A DNA stretch of 64,000 nucleotides, taken from positions 1 through 64,000 of the forward strand of contig JABLUY010000122.1 in the NCBI GenBank assembly GCA_013306675.1, in the 5' to 3' direction. The notes below the pieces were generated by a model. That model worked only from the letters and a program-made list of their open reading frames with translations. It was not told the DNA's origin and did no database searches. Position numbers and translations under genes: made by a program. Origin of the DNA: Thraustochytrium sp. TN22 (taxonomy: Eukaryota; Sar; Bigyra; Thraustochytrida; Thraustochytriidae). Positions 7,632-16,932 of this stretch are shown here, piece after piece (the first letter of the stretch is position 1; each line of letters starts with the position of its first letter).

Positions 7632-10600
7632 TTACACGTTGTTGCGAGCGCTGCGGCGAGCCTGGGCCTTGGCCTTCTTGCGGCGAAGGCGCTTGGCCTT
7701 TAGGACGCGGCGCTTGGCAGCCTTGGCCTTGCGGGCCGCTGCCCGGGCCGAGGTCTTGGTGGTGCGCATCGGCACCACGGCGGCGAGAGGCACGCCCGTC
7801 TCGGCCTCGGCGAAGACCTCGTCGGTCTCCCCATCGCGCTGCCCAAGGTCCTTGGCGACTTCCGGGGAGGGCGCGGCCTTGAGGTCCGTGGAAGAGTGGG
7901 GCACGGTGGTCGTTGTGCTTGTGCAGACGGCGGCGGCCATGACCGAAGTCGCGGCCGAAGAGGCGGCAGACGAGCTCGCGCCAATGTCCTGGGCGATTTG
8001 CGCGGAGATCATGCTGAGCTGGGCCTTGAGGGCGAGCTTCTTGGCCGTGGGCGAGACCACGTCGGCGGCGGCGGCGGCGGTGGGCGAGGTCGCGGCGGCG
8101 GCGGCGGACGAGGTCGCGGCGGAAGAGGCGGCAGACGAGTTCGCGCCAATGTCCTGGGTGATTTGCGCGGAGATCATGCTGAGCTGGGCCTTGAGGGCGA
8201 GCTTCTTGGCCGTGGGCGAGACCACGTCGGCGGCCGCGGCCGCGGCGGCGGCGGTGGGCGAGGTCGCGAAAAGCTCCTTGTAAAGAACCTTGAGGATCAC
8301 GCGAAGAATGGCAAAGCCGTCGCGCATGATGTAGAGGGACAAGCAGAACATTGCGACGATGTGAAGGGGTGCGGTCTGGTGGATTGACATGGTCGTAAGC
8401 TGGTCCTGCCAATGAGCGGCGTCGTACGCACTGAAAGAGGAGTACTCCGAGGACGTCGAGGCCGTGTCGTCGTCGGAGAACTCCAGGTCGGAGTCGTCCT
8501 CGAACTCTGAATCGATGTCGGCCTCCGAGAGCGCGAAGTTCGCTACGTCCTCCGAGGCCGCCAAGCCCTCACCCGTCTCTTCCGCAGCCACAGACAACTC
8601 GTCGGCGAGCGTCACCTCAGGCATGATCTTGGCAGCGGCGAGAGGCTCGTCAGCCTCCGCCTCAGGACGAGACTCGTCAGTCTCCCCCGTGCGTTCCATC
8701 ATGTCCGTGGTGGGCTCGTTGGCGATGATGTAGGTGGCGTTGGTGGAGTCAGTGAGGCGGATAGCCTCGTTCTGCGCAGTAGTGAACTTCGTGGCTACGG
8801 TACGGGTGGCCATGTTGATGGCCTCCGTGACCTGGGCGCGGGCAACGTGCTTGATAATGTTGCGCTTATGCTCAATGCGAGCCGCCTGGATGCGAGCAGC
8901 CCGGAGGCGCTCCAGCTCCCGGCTCTCCAGCTCCTGGCGCTCCAGCTCCTGACGCTCCTGCTCCAGGCGCTCTTGGTCCAGGCGCTCCTGGGCCAGGCGC
9001 TCCTGCTCGCGGCGCTCCTGCTCGCGGCGCTCTTGGTCCAGGCGCTCCTGCTCCTGGCGCTCCAGCTCCTTGCGCTCCTGCTCCTGACGCTCCTGCTCGC
9101 GGCGCTCCAGCTCGCGGCGCTCTTGGTCCAGGCGCTCCTGGGCCAGGCGCTCATGCTCGCGGTGCTCCTGCTCGCGGCGCTCTTGGTCCAGGCGCTCCTG
9201 CTCCTGGCGCTTCAGCTCCTTGCGCTCCTGCTCCTGACGCTCCTGCTCGCGGCGCTCCTGCTCGCGGCGCTCCTGCTCGCGGCGCTCTTGGTCCAGGCGC
9301 TCCTGCTCCTGGCGCTCCAGCTCCTTGCGCTCCTGCTCCTGACGCTCCTGCTCGCGGCGCTCCTGCTCGCGGCGCTCTTGGTCCAGGCGCTCCTGGGCCA
9401 GGCGCTCATGCTCGCGGTGCTCCTGCTCGCGGCGCTCTTGGTCCAGGCGCTCCTGGTCCAGGCGCTCCTGCTCGCGGCGCTCCTGCTCGCGGCGCTCCTG
9501 CTCGCGGCGCTCCTGCTCGCGGCGCTCCTGCTCGCGGCGCTCCTGCTCGCGGCGCTCCTGCTCGCGGCGCTCTTGGTCCAGGCGCTCCTGCTCCTGGCGC
9601 TCCAGCTCCTTGCGCTCCTGCTCCTGACGCTCCTGCTCGCGGCGCTCCAGCTCGCGGCGCTCTTGGTCCAGGCGCTCCTGGGCCAGGCGCTCATGCTCGC
9701 GGTGCTCCTGCTCGCGGCGCTCTTGGTCCAGGCGCTCCTGCTCCTGGCGCTTCAGCTCCTTGCGCTCCTGCTCCTGACGCTCCTGCTCGCGGCGCTCCTG
9801 CTCGCGGCGCTCCTGCTCGCGGCGCTCTTGGTCCAGGCGCTCCTGGGCCAGGCGCTCATGCTCGCGGTGCTCCTGCTCGCGGCGCTCTTGGTCCAGGCGC
9901 TCCTGCTCCTGGCGCTTCAGCTCCTTGCGCTCCTGCTCCTGACGCTCCTGCTCGCGGCGCTCCTGCTCGCGGCGCTCCTGCTCGCGGCGCTCTTGGTCCA
10001 GGCGCTCCTGGGCGAGGCGCTCATGCTCGCGGTGCTCCTGCTCGCGGCGCTCTTGGTCCAGGCGCTCCTGGTCCAGGCGCTCCTGCTCGCGGCGCTCCTG
10101 CTCGCGGCGCTCCTGCTCGCGGCGCTCCTGCTCAACGCGCTCCTGCTCAACGCGCTCCTGCTCAAGGAGCATCTCCTCTTCATGCTTGATAGCATTGGTC
10201 ACCGCTGTGCGAATGGCCACGTCGAAGACCACGGCCACCTGGGTGGAGGCCATCTCCTCGTTGACGAGGCGCTCCTGTTCAAGACGAGCTGCCTCGAGAC
10301 GGTACTCGTTCGACCGGCGTGCCTCCTCGAGGCGCTCCGCCTCCACGGCCTCCTCGCGCTGCCGGCGTTCGCACTCGTCCCAGGCGCGCGAAAGATAAGC
10401 GCAGGCCTCGTGCCGGTCGAACTGGTCCTCGGCCGCGATCGGCTCATCGGACACGGCGCCGTGCGCCTCCAGGTAGGCGCCGCAGCGCGCGGCGGGCTGC
10501 GAAGCAAGCACCGTCGAGAGTTCCGCCTTGAAGGCGTCCTCCGCGCTGGAGGACCTGGAGCCACGCAGACGACGCACCTCCACCTCGAGCTCCACACGAC

Positions 10601-12026
10601 GTTGATAGCGACGAGTGCAGCGGTGGGCCATGTGCGCGACGACCATCCTGTAGGCGCGGCTGACGAGCTTGGCTCGGTGCGAGTCGAGCACGTCGATCTC
10701 GAGCTGACGCTTGTCAGCGAGCTTCTTCTCGGTTGCCGCGAGCGCGAGCTCTTCGGCGATGGTGGTGGCCTCCAATTCCCAGTCCACCCAGGGCTTCACA
10801 CCGGACGTGCGGGAGACCATGTACATGAGCTCCAGGAGCTCCAGGTTGGGCTCCTTGTTGAGCTCGTACGCGGTCTTGGTCTTGGCCGTGGCATTGGTCT
10901 TGGTCTTGGTCTTGGCGAAGGTCTTGGGCTTGGCCACGACAACGTCCGCCGGAGGGCGCACCGGCTTCTTGTCCTCCTTGACGACCTTCGTGGTCGCCAC
11001 CCGACGGCGCGCGTTGCGTGCGCGCGTCGCTGCAAAGTTGGCGCGTCGGCCCTTGAACTTGAGGGACATGCGCTCCTTCCCAGGCAGTTGCTGCGGCAAC
11101 TTGTGGCGCGCCGTCTGCACGCCGTTCATCGCCGGCCCCACCGGCGAGGCCACGGCGCTGTTGAGCGACGCAGGAGCAGAAGGCGCTTCCTCGTGCTCTT
11201 CATGCTCGTTGAGCTCCTCCTGCTTGTCCTCCAGCTTCTCCAGCTTCTCCAGCTTCTCCAGCTTCTCCAGCTTCTCCTCCTCCTTCTCCTCCTTCTCCAC
11301 CTGCTCCTCCTCCTCCTGCTGCTCCTGCTCCTCCTCCTCCTCCTCCTTCATCTCCTCCTCCTTCATCTCCTCCTCCTCCTTCGCATCCTCCTTCACAACC
11401 TCCTTCGCCTCATCCTTCACCTCCATCTTGAAGGTCTTCTCCTTCACCTCATCCTTCACCTCCTCCTCCTCCTCCTCCTCCTCCTCCTCCTCCTCCTCCT
11501 CCTCCTCCTTCTTCTTCTTCTTCCCCTTCTTCTCCTCCTCCTTCTCCTCCAATTCTTCCTTGCGGTCCTCGTTCTTGACCTTCTCCTCCTCGTCCAGGTC
11601 CAGGTGAAGATCGAGCTCCTCGCAGAGGTCCTTGAGCTGGTCGAGATCCTCCGTGGCGGTAGAGTCCGCGGCACCCGCCTTCGGCGCCGTGAAGAAGGGC
11701 TTATCCAGCCTGGCATGGTGGTTGGGGATCTTCATCTCGCTCGTGGAGAAGATGAAGACAAGGAGGGCAAAGATGACGATGTGGAGGCACATCATCTCGG
11801 ACTTCATGTCGTCCATCTTCGCCTCCATGCCGCCGACCTTGGCGGCCAGGCGCTCAATCTCGGCGTCCTTCGCCTCGATCTTGCCACCCTCCGCCAGGGC
11901 CTTCTTGGCCGCAAACATGTCCTCGCGGCCCGCCAGGGGGAACGAGACCGAGTTCCGGCGAGCCCGGCCGTGCGTGGCGCTGCCACCCGGCTGCTGGCTG
12001 ACGTTCTCCTTGTCGATGCTGCCCAT
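7632..12026 (-). CDS. Large repetitive charged protein with QERRE-type repeats and two membrane segments
   Basis: 1464 residues from the ATG at 12024-12026; an in-frame extension to 12110 starts only at GTG. Order: N-terminal head with a short coiled coil (about 1-75); hydrophobic segment 'CLHIVIFALLVFIF' (about 82-95); Glu/Lys-rich acidic stretch with an unbroken run of about 16 Glu (about 130-275); basic region; coiled-coil region. Then comes a ~415-residue array of five-residue units QERRE/QERLD/HERLA/QEQER (8916-10165), expected to form a long single alpha-helix or coiled coil. After an acidic region there is a second hydrophobic stretch 'IVAMFCLSLYIM' (about 1214-1246), two 55-residue direct repeats, and a very basic tail. 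No catalytic domain is visible. A filament, scaffold or spacer role is plausible but inferred. No homologue recognised. Confidence 0.75.
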   Translation of the reverse strand: MGSIDKENVSQQPGGSATHGRARRNSVSFPLAGREDMFAAKKALAEGGKIEAKDAEIERLAAKVGGMEAKMDDMKSEMMCLHIVIFALLVFIFSTSEMKIPNHHARLDKPFFTAPKAGAADSTATEDLDQLKDLCEELDLHLDLDEEEKVKNEDRKEELEEKEEEKKGKKKKKEEEEEEEEEEEEEEEEVKDEVKEKTFKMEVKDEAKEVVKEDAKEEEEMKEEEMKEEEEEEQEQQEEEEQVEKEEKEEEKLEKLEKLEKLEKLEDKQEELNEHEEHEEAPSAPASLNSAVASPVGPAMNGVQTARHKLPQQLPGKERMSLKFKGRRANFAATRARNARRRVATTKVVKEDKKPVRPPADVVVAKPKTFAKTKTKTNATAKTKTAYELNKEPNLELLELMYMVSRTSGVKPWVDWELEATTIAEELALAATEKKLADKRQLEIDVLDSHRAKLVSRAYRMVVAHMAHRCTRRYQRRVELEVEVRRLRGSRSSSAEDAFKAELSTVLASQPAARCGAYLEAHGAVSDEPIAAEDQFDRHEACAYLSRAWDECERRQREEAVEAERLEEARRSNEYRLEAARLEQERLVNEEMASTQVAVVFDVAIRTAVTNAIKHEEEMLLEQERVEQERVEQERREQERREQERREQERLDQERLDQERREQEHREHERLAQERLDQERREQERREQERREQERQEQERKELKRQEQERLDQERREQEHREHERLAQERLDQERREQERREQERREQERQEQERKELKRQEQERLDQERREQEHREHERLAQERLDQERRELERREQERQEQERKELERQEQERLDQERREQERREQERREQERREQERREQERREQERREQERLDQERLDQERREQEHREHERLAQERLDQERREQERREQERQEQERKELERQEQERLDQERREQERREQERREQERQEQERKELKRQEQERLDQERREQEHREHERLAQERLDQERRELERREQERQEQERKELERQEQERLDQERREQERREQERLAQERLDQERLEQERQELERQELESRELERLRAARIQAARIEHKRNIIKHVARAQVTEAINMATRTVATKFTTAQNEAIRLTDSTNATYIIANEPTTDMMERTGETDESRPEAEADEPLAAAKIMPEVTLADELSVAAEETGEGLAASEDVANFALSEADIDSEFEDDSDLEFSDDDTASTSSEYSSFSAYDAAHWQDQLTTMSIHQTAPLHIVAMFCLSLYIMRDGFAILRVILKVLYKELFATSPTAAAAAAAADVVSPTAKKLALKAQLSMISAQITQDIGANSSAASSAATSSAAAAATSPTAAAAADVVSPTAKKLALKAQLSMISAQIAQDIGASSSAASSAATSVMAAAVCTSTTTTVPHSSTDLKAAPSPEVAKDLGQRDGETDEVFAEAETGVPLAAVVPMRTTKTSARAAARKAKAAKRRVLKAKRLRRKKAKAQARRSARNNV
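7960..8275. repeat. Tandem duplication of 165 bp inside the repetitive gene
   Basis: The block starting at 'ccaatgtcctggg' occurs at 7981 and again at 8146, exactly 165 bp apart and nearly identical. It encodes two copies of a 55-residue unit containing 'SPTAKKLALKAQLSMISAQI' separated by poly-Ala. The reading frame is kept. Confidence 0.9.
8916..10165. repeat. Coding minisatellite, 15-bp unit with higher-order blocks
   Basis: About 83 units of 15 bp (consensus around gctcctgctcgcggc on the + strand) encode QERRE-like pentapeptides on the minus strand. A marker 'tcatgctcgcggtg' recurs at 9151, 9406, 9691, 9856 and 10021, giving spacings of 255, 285, 165 and 165 bp. All are multiples of 15, so the array has higher-order blocks. 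It expands or contracts without frame loss. Confidence 0.92.
11455..11530. repeat. TCC trinucleotide run encoding poly-Glu
   Basis: A near-perfect (TCC)n run on the + strand, passing into (TTC)n, encodes the poly-Glu then poly-Lys stretch of the large repetitive protein on the minus strand. Confidence 0.85.
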
Positions 12027-12123
12027 GGTGTCCTCCTGCGCGCTTCGATCTCGGTGCTCCGAAATCCCTTCCAAATGCGCTTTGCCGGCGCGCTGCGCAG
12101 CGCAAGGCACGTTGAGTCGAGCG
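12027..12123 (-). promoter_or_regulatory. Immediate upstream region of the repetitive gene
   Basis: Leader side of the ATG at 12026. The frame remains open to 12110 but begins with GTG there, so it is treated as untranslated. No core promoter motif recognised. Confidence 0.35.
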
Positions 12124-12840
12124 CTTCAACGAATCGTATGAAACGCTTCCTCCCTCCGTGAACAGGCCCTGCTCATGAACCTCCGTTGACCTGTCTCTGC
12201 GGCCGTCCCAGAGGCCCGGGCCAGCATCGCATTCTTTTCGCCGGGCCCTCTGAGGAGAGCCTGGACGAGACGAAACGAAACGAGACCCTCGGAATGGACC
12301 GAACCCAGCCTCCCTTTTTGGCGTTCCCATCACGACAGCGCTCAAGCACGAACGTTTCGTGCAGTCAGCTCGCGCTTGCATATCTCCGTTGGCTCGTCTC
12401 CAGGGCTGTCCCAGAGACCTTGGGCCGCCGCATGAGCCCTTTAGCCGGGACGAGGGACGAGCCAAGCCGGGCCGAGCCGAGCCGAGCTGAGCTGAGCCGA
12501 ACCGAGACGAGACACGAGCCGAGACACGAGCCGAGACACGAGCCGAGACGAGACAAGACGAGCCAAGACGCAATGAGCCGCTCCGAATAGACTGAGCCAA
12601 AGACGTTGGCGCTCGAGCACAGACGTTTCGTGCAGCCGGCTCTCGCTTGCATATCTCCGTTGGCTCGTCTCCACGGCTATCCCAGAGGTCTTGGGCCGCC
12701 GCACGAACTCATTTCGCCGAGACGAGATCACGAGCCGAGAAGAGACAGGACCAAACCCTCCAACCAAACCAAGCCGAGCCCGAGAGCTCTCGAGCACGAA
12801 CGTTTCGCGCAGCCGGCTCGTGCTGACCAGCAGCGCGCCT
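12124..12840. repeat. Tandem repeat array upstream of the repetitive gene
   Basis: Related units begin with 'ctcragcacgaacgtttcgtgcag' and continue with 'cgcttgcatatctccgttgg', a CCAGAG segment and a GAGCC/GAGAC-rich tail. Clear unit starts lie at 12341, 12612 and 12789, with a diverged one at about 12124. Spacings are 217, 271 and 177 bp, so unit length varies, mostly in the GAGCCGAGAC-rich tail (about 12455-12560). No coding potential beyond short shadows. Confidence 0.75.
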
Positions 12841-14287
12841 AGCACGCCTGCGCAAGCCAGCGAGACGCGCGATATGTCCCCCAGCGAGCGAGCGCCCGAG
12901 CATGACCCCCCTCTCGTCCCGAGGGGATCATCGGCGGTCGGTCGTTAGGCGCCGCCGCCGCAGACCTTGGGCCTCGCGCCACCGCCGACCGCGCGCGCGG
13001 GCAGCGGCGGCGGCGGTCGCGGGCAGCGGTGGCGGGCGGCCCGCGCCCTCCTCCGCGCCGCCGACCAGACCTGGCCGCGGCGCGCCGCGGCAGTGGCGGC
13101 GCAGCAAGCGATGGCCAACGATCAAGGTCGAGGGCGGCGCAGCCGCGCTTCCTGCCGCTCGTCCCGCATGCAGACGGCGCGCGCGCGCGCTCGGGCGGCG
13201 TTACCAAGTGCCGGGGCCTTCCCAAGCGCCGTGTCGGTCGCGGTCGCGAGATTGCGCGCCAGGGGCGGCGTTTTCGGAAGTGGAGCTCAGAGGCGGTCCC
13301 GCGGTGACCTTTCTCCTCGTGGACTACTTCTTCCAGGCGCCGGAGGTCTCCAGGATGGCCGGCAGGGCGCGCGCCCCGGGTAGCTCCACCGGCAACCCGC
13401 TCGCTGTAGTGCAGCGCGCTCAAGAAATCGAGAGATAGCTCCCGTACGGCCGAGGGTGAGGGGCTCCAGGCACCGCCTGGCAGCTGGACGGCGCCCTGAG
13501 AGGGCGGTACGAGCGTGGTCATGCGCGGCGTGCGGGACCTGTGGAGACGTTTCGCGCGCCTCTGCGCGTCAGCACGATGCAGCTGCACAGCTGCACGTGT
13601 CGGTTGGTAGGGCGCAGCCCGAGCTGGTTGAGCTCACCAGCTCGGGCCGGCGCTAGTGCATGCCGCGGCAGGCCCACACGATGTGCTCGGGCAGTGTTCG
13701 GGCGAGAATGGCGCGGCGTGCCACTGCTCGGATGCCAGAATCATCACCTTCCACGGGTTTGGAGCTCCATCAGCAGGCCTAGAGCTCACCTGTTGAGGCA
13801 TGTCGAGGCTTGGGCGTCGAGGCTGAGGCAAGTTGGCTTTCACCAAGCGCTCAGCATGCGGTGTCTCAACGAAGACCGGCTAGCCGTTGCTTGCGGCTGC
13901 CGCTCGCCAGGGCACCCCAGCGAGCAATGGCGCGTGCAGCTGCAGCGAGAAAGGGCGCGCCGAGAAGCAACCTCCTAACTCGAGGGCTTGGTTGCGTGCT
14001 GTCTGCGAATGCGGCGCGGCAAGCAGCAAATTGACTGGACGCTCTGGTCCGACACAGGGCAACAAGTGGAGCAGAGTCGCGCGATGCTAGTGTGATCTTC
14101 GCGCAACCGCATTTCGTGGCTTCGTGGACCGACCATATCACGACGCCGCGGCTGGCGTTGCCGCATAAGGTAGTTGCGCTTGGCGTCGAATGGACTCACA
14201 GTCAGTTCTTCAGACTGTCCAAGCGAGGAAAGCTCGACTGACACAGCATGGCGGTGCCGCTGCACTGCAAGTGAGAAGGGCAACTTT
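12841..14287. other. Gene-free spacer
   Basis: GC-rich spacer with frames open on both strands over 12840-13590, but their translations are Arg/Ala/Pro low complexity with no recognisable domain. I do not call a gene. From about 13450 the base composition becomes more even. One perfect hairpin is listed separately. Confidence 0.45.
13617..13647. other. Perfect 12-bp inverted repeat (hairpin)
   Basis: gcccgagctggt and its exact reverse complement accagctcgggc flank a 7-base spacer tgagctc. It lies inside the gene-free spacer. It could form a stable RNA or DNA hairpin; no poly-T or neighbouring gene end assigns it as a terminator. Confidence 0.7.
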
Positions 14288-14469
14288 CGCTTGAAATGGT
14301 CACTCGAAATGGATTGGCATGCCGGCTCGTCTACTGCCTCCTCTGCGTACGGTAGATCCGACGTGAGGCTTTCGTATGCGCTTGAAATGGCCACTCGAAG
14401 TGGACTGGCATGTCGGCTCGTCTACTGCCTCTTCTGCAAACGGTAGACCCGACGTGAGGCTTGCGCAAG
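14288..14469. repeat. Two-copy tandem duplication, 91-bp unit
   Basis: Copies 14288-14378 and 14379-14469 start with 'cgcttgaaatgg' and share most bases, including 'ctcgtctactgcctc' and 'ccgacgtgaggctt'. They lie in a gene-free region. Substitutions are mainly C/T and A/G, as in an ageing duplication. Confidence 0.85.
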
Positions 14470-15638
14470 CTTGGAATCTGGCAGGGAGTGGGTTGGACAG
14501 GTCGACGAGTCGATCGCTGCCAAGTCAGTTGGGGGCGAGATAGATGGCTCTATGCGCACTCGGTGGTGTTCGGCGACCGTCTCGGATGGAGACAGAGCCA
14601 GTGCCGGTCGCGACCCATGCTCGGCACGAACGTGGCCAGCTTGGGCTGGTCCACGGAAGGGGCGGCTGCGAACAAACCGCTGAAAGGGACGCCTACGACA
14701 ACCAGCAGCACCCGATGAAGCTGGTCCAGGCGGGCTCGTCGTCGAGGTTGCGACGGCATCTTGGGCCATCGTTTGAAGGTCCGCACGAGCGTGGCAGTAC
14801 GCGTGGTTGTGCAGCCTGGCTGGATTTCATTGAGCCCACGGTGCGCTTGTGAAAGGCCAGGCTTGAAGCGTATGTTTGAGTGGAAACGGCGGAGGAGTCC
14901 GATCCTTCAAGTTTGGTCCGCAAAAGGTGGCCATGGGCACTGCCCGCAAGGGTGATTCTTGCCAAGGCTTCAAGGGGCCTCAGTGGGCCATTGGGGCGCA
15001 ATGACCCCGTGCGGCGCAGGAAGGCTGCGTCGTGCCTGGGGCAGTCGACGCGCGTCGAAGCCCGCACGTCGGTGTACCAGCAAGGCTATTGTCGGGCGCA
15101 GAGCAGACGGCCACAGCATAATTCAATCTTACAGAGACTTGATTGGCATCGTTCACGAGCTCAAGGTCATTCGTCTGGAATCGCCTGGATGAGGGTAGAA
15201 GGCTGGACTACCGAACTGCGCGTCCGTGCGGCCAGGGCATCCTCGTGCTGCGCAGTCACTTCCGCGATGCCTTCTTCGTTCCCAAGGCTGAGGTGGGCTC
15301 GCATGTGCAACAGGCTGTTCGCATGGGCCACAGGCTCTTCGCGTGTGCCACAGGCCGCTCGCACGTGCCGCTCGATGAAGAGCTTGGCACGCGACTTTCG
15401 ACTCGTTCCCGAGGCTCTCTGTGTGGGCTTCAGAATGGGCACCCGCATCGGCTTCGCAGCGTGCGTCGCGGGTGGCGTCATTCGCGAAGCGAACCATGTG
15501 ATCGTCATGCCAAACCACTCAGAGAGAACAATAAGTAAACTTCGCTGAGACTGTTGATGGAATGACAGTGAGTGGCGTAGCGATGTGGGCTACCTGGCTG
15601 ATGCAAGAAAGGCAACTAGCCGGTGAGAGTCTACCCGA
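14470..15638. other. Gene-free spacer
   Basis: No ORF with a recognisable domain. A short imperfect internal repeat of 'cacaggc..ttcgc.tg' type occurs near 15310-15365. Base composition is less GC-biased than in the flanking genes. Nothing else recognised. Confidence 0.4.
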
Positions 15639-16151
15639 TTAGTACTTGCACTCCGGGAAGTAGAGCTGCGCGGCGTCGTGCACAATCTCCTGGATGTCGT
15701 GCATGAGCTGCACAGGGTTGTGCTCGTCCTTGACGGCCTTGGCGATCTCGAAGGGGATCCGCACGGCCAGGTCGACGACCTTTTGCGTGCAGACGGTCTT
15801 GTCCGCACAGCAGATGGCGCCGGCGCTAACGTCGTAGCCAGTGGGGCAGGGGTCGAAGCACACCGGGCCGGTGCCCTCGGCCTCGGCGTTCTTGCACGCC
15901 TTGTAGCAGAAGCCCATCTCGCGCACCTCGCCGGCCGTGCAGTTGCCGAGGTGGCCGAAGCCGCGGTACTCGACCTCCTTCCAGCAGGCCGTCTTGTCGC
16001 CAGCCGCGCCGCGCAGCGTCGTCACCTGATCGACCGGCCGCACGTTCTCCTCCACCACGAGCTCGGCGAAGCTCGCGGCGCCGCCCTGCGTGACGGCGGC
16101 CGCCACGAGCGCGGCCACGGCCACGGCGAGGCGCTGCGCCACGCCCACCAT
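15639..16151 (-). CDS. Small secreted cysteine-rich protein
   Basis: 170 residues from the ATG at 16149-16151. An upstream in-frame ATG at 16301 would put a Thr/Arg-rich stretch before the signal peptide, so the internal start is preferred. 'MVGVAQRLAVAVAALVAAAV' is a clear signal peptide. The mature part has ten Cys, arranged ACW, NCT, FCY, ACK, VCF, PCP, ICC, VCT and ECK, suggesting up to five disulphides. The segment 'GPVCFDPCPTGYDVSAGAICC' resembles short Cys-rich extracellular modules. An amphipathic helix 'VVDLAVRIPFEIAKAVKDEH' follows. No family recognised; a cell-wall, matrix or effector-like role is possible but not shown. Divergent from the kinase-like gene at 16933. Confidence 0.75.
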   Translation of the reverse strand: MVGVAQRLAVAVAALVAAAVTQGGAASFAELVVEENVRPVDQVTTLRGAAGDKTACWKEVEYRGFGHLGNCTAGEVREMGFCYKACKNAEAEGTGPVCFDPCPTGYDVSAGAICCADKTVCTQKVVDLAVRIPFEIAKAVKDEHNPVQLMHDIQEIVHDAAQLYFPECKY

Positions 16152-16392
16152 TTTGCGCGAGGGAAAACGGAGAGTCTGCCTGCGAGTCGGGCGAGCAAAG
16201 TAAAGCGCTCTGCTGCGTCGCGTGGTCGTCGTCGTCGTCGTCGTTGTCGGCGCCGCCATCACGTCGTCAGTCGGTCTGGGACGCGCTTCGCGGCGCTTCA
16301 TGCCGCCGCCCCATGGTCATGGCCACGCCAGGCAGCGGTCGCGCCGCCGCCGCCGCACCGGGGCAGCGGGCGCTGGCGCCGACTCGCGGGCG

Positions 16393-16441
<49 letters not shown>

Positions 16442-16932
16442 TTAACGTACCGAGCGAGGCGCGCGAGTGAAGGCGATTTGGCAGCGACGCTTATCTTTGA
16501 CGCTCTGCTTTCCGGGTCCGGTTCGGTTGCGCACAGGATTCGGAGGGCAATAACAGAGCGGAACTCCGCGCCGATGCCAGCGGACCCGAACACCACCGCC
16601 GCAGAGACTCGGACTCGCGCCTCGAGGTCACCGGTGCGGCGCTCCGAGGCTCGCGGCGCGCGCGGCGCCTGGCGACGAGTCGGGCAGAACCCCTTGGCCG
16701 TGCCCTCGAGGCCGTCCGAGTCCGAGGCCGCGCGAAGGCGGCGGCAGCGCGCAAGGTACTGCGCAGAACCGCGTTGACGCACCACCGGCTGGTGCTCGTG
16801 CAGGAGGGCAGGCTGAGCGCACCTCCACACGGAGAGCACGAGTACAAGAAGAAGCGCGAGTCCGAGAAGGACGTTGACCGCGTGCAGGCCGGCGCCGAGC
16901 TGGAGCTGTACGGCGGGCCGGGCGCGGAACGC
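16152..16932. promoter_or_regulatory. Divergent intergenic region with CCG repeat
   Basis: 781-bp spacer between the secreted-protein gene (-) and the kinase-like gene (+). It contains a (GTC)n run (about 16222-16246) and a (CCG)n run (about 16397-16436). The frame of the + gene is open upstream to 16774 but starts only with TTG, so it is left out. Confidence 0.45.
16395..16437. repeat. (CCG)n trinucleotide repeat
   Basis: About 14 consecutive GCC/CCG triplets in the divergent intergenic region. Open in several frames, giving spurious poly-Ala/Pro/Arg ORFs. Confidence 0.9.

Noticed and set aside
8847-12161. 1104-residue open frame on the + strand opposite the repetitive gene (Leu/Ala-rich)
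   Set aside because: It is the antisense of the 15-bp coding array: units are a multiple of three and lack stops in this frame, giving endless LLAALLVQALL. The minus strand has a sensible start, domain order and stop.
12839-13588. Long frames on both strands (249 and 178 residues) in the spacer
   Set aside because: Arg/Ala/Pro low complexity caused by high GC; no domain, signal peptide or conserved block, and starts are arbitrary.
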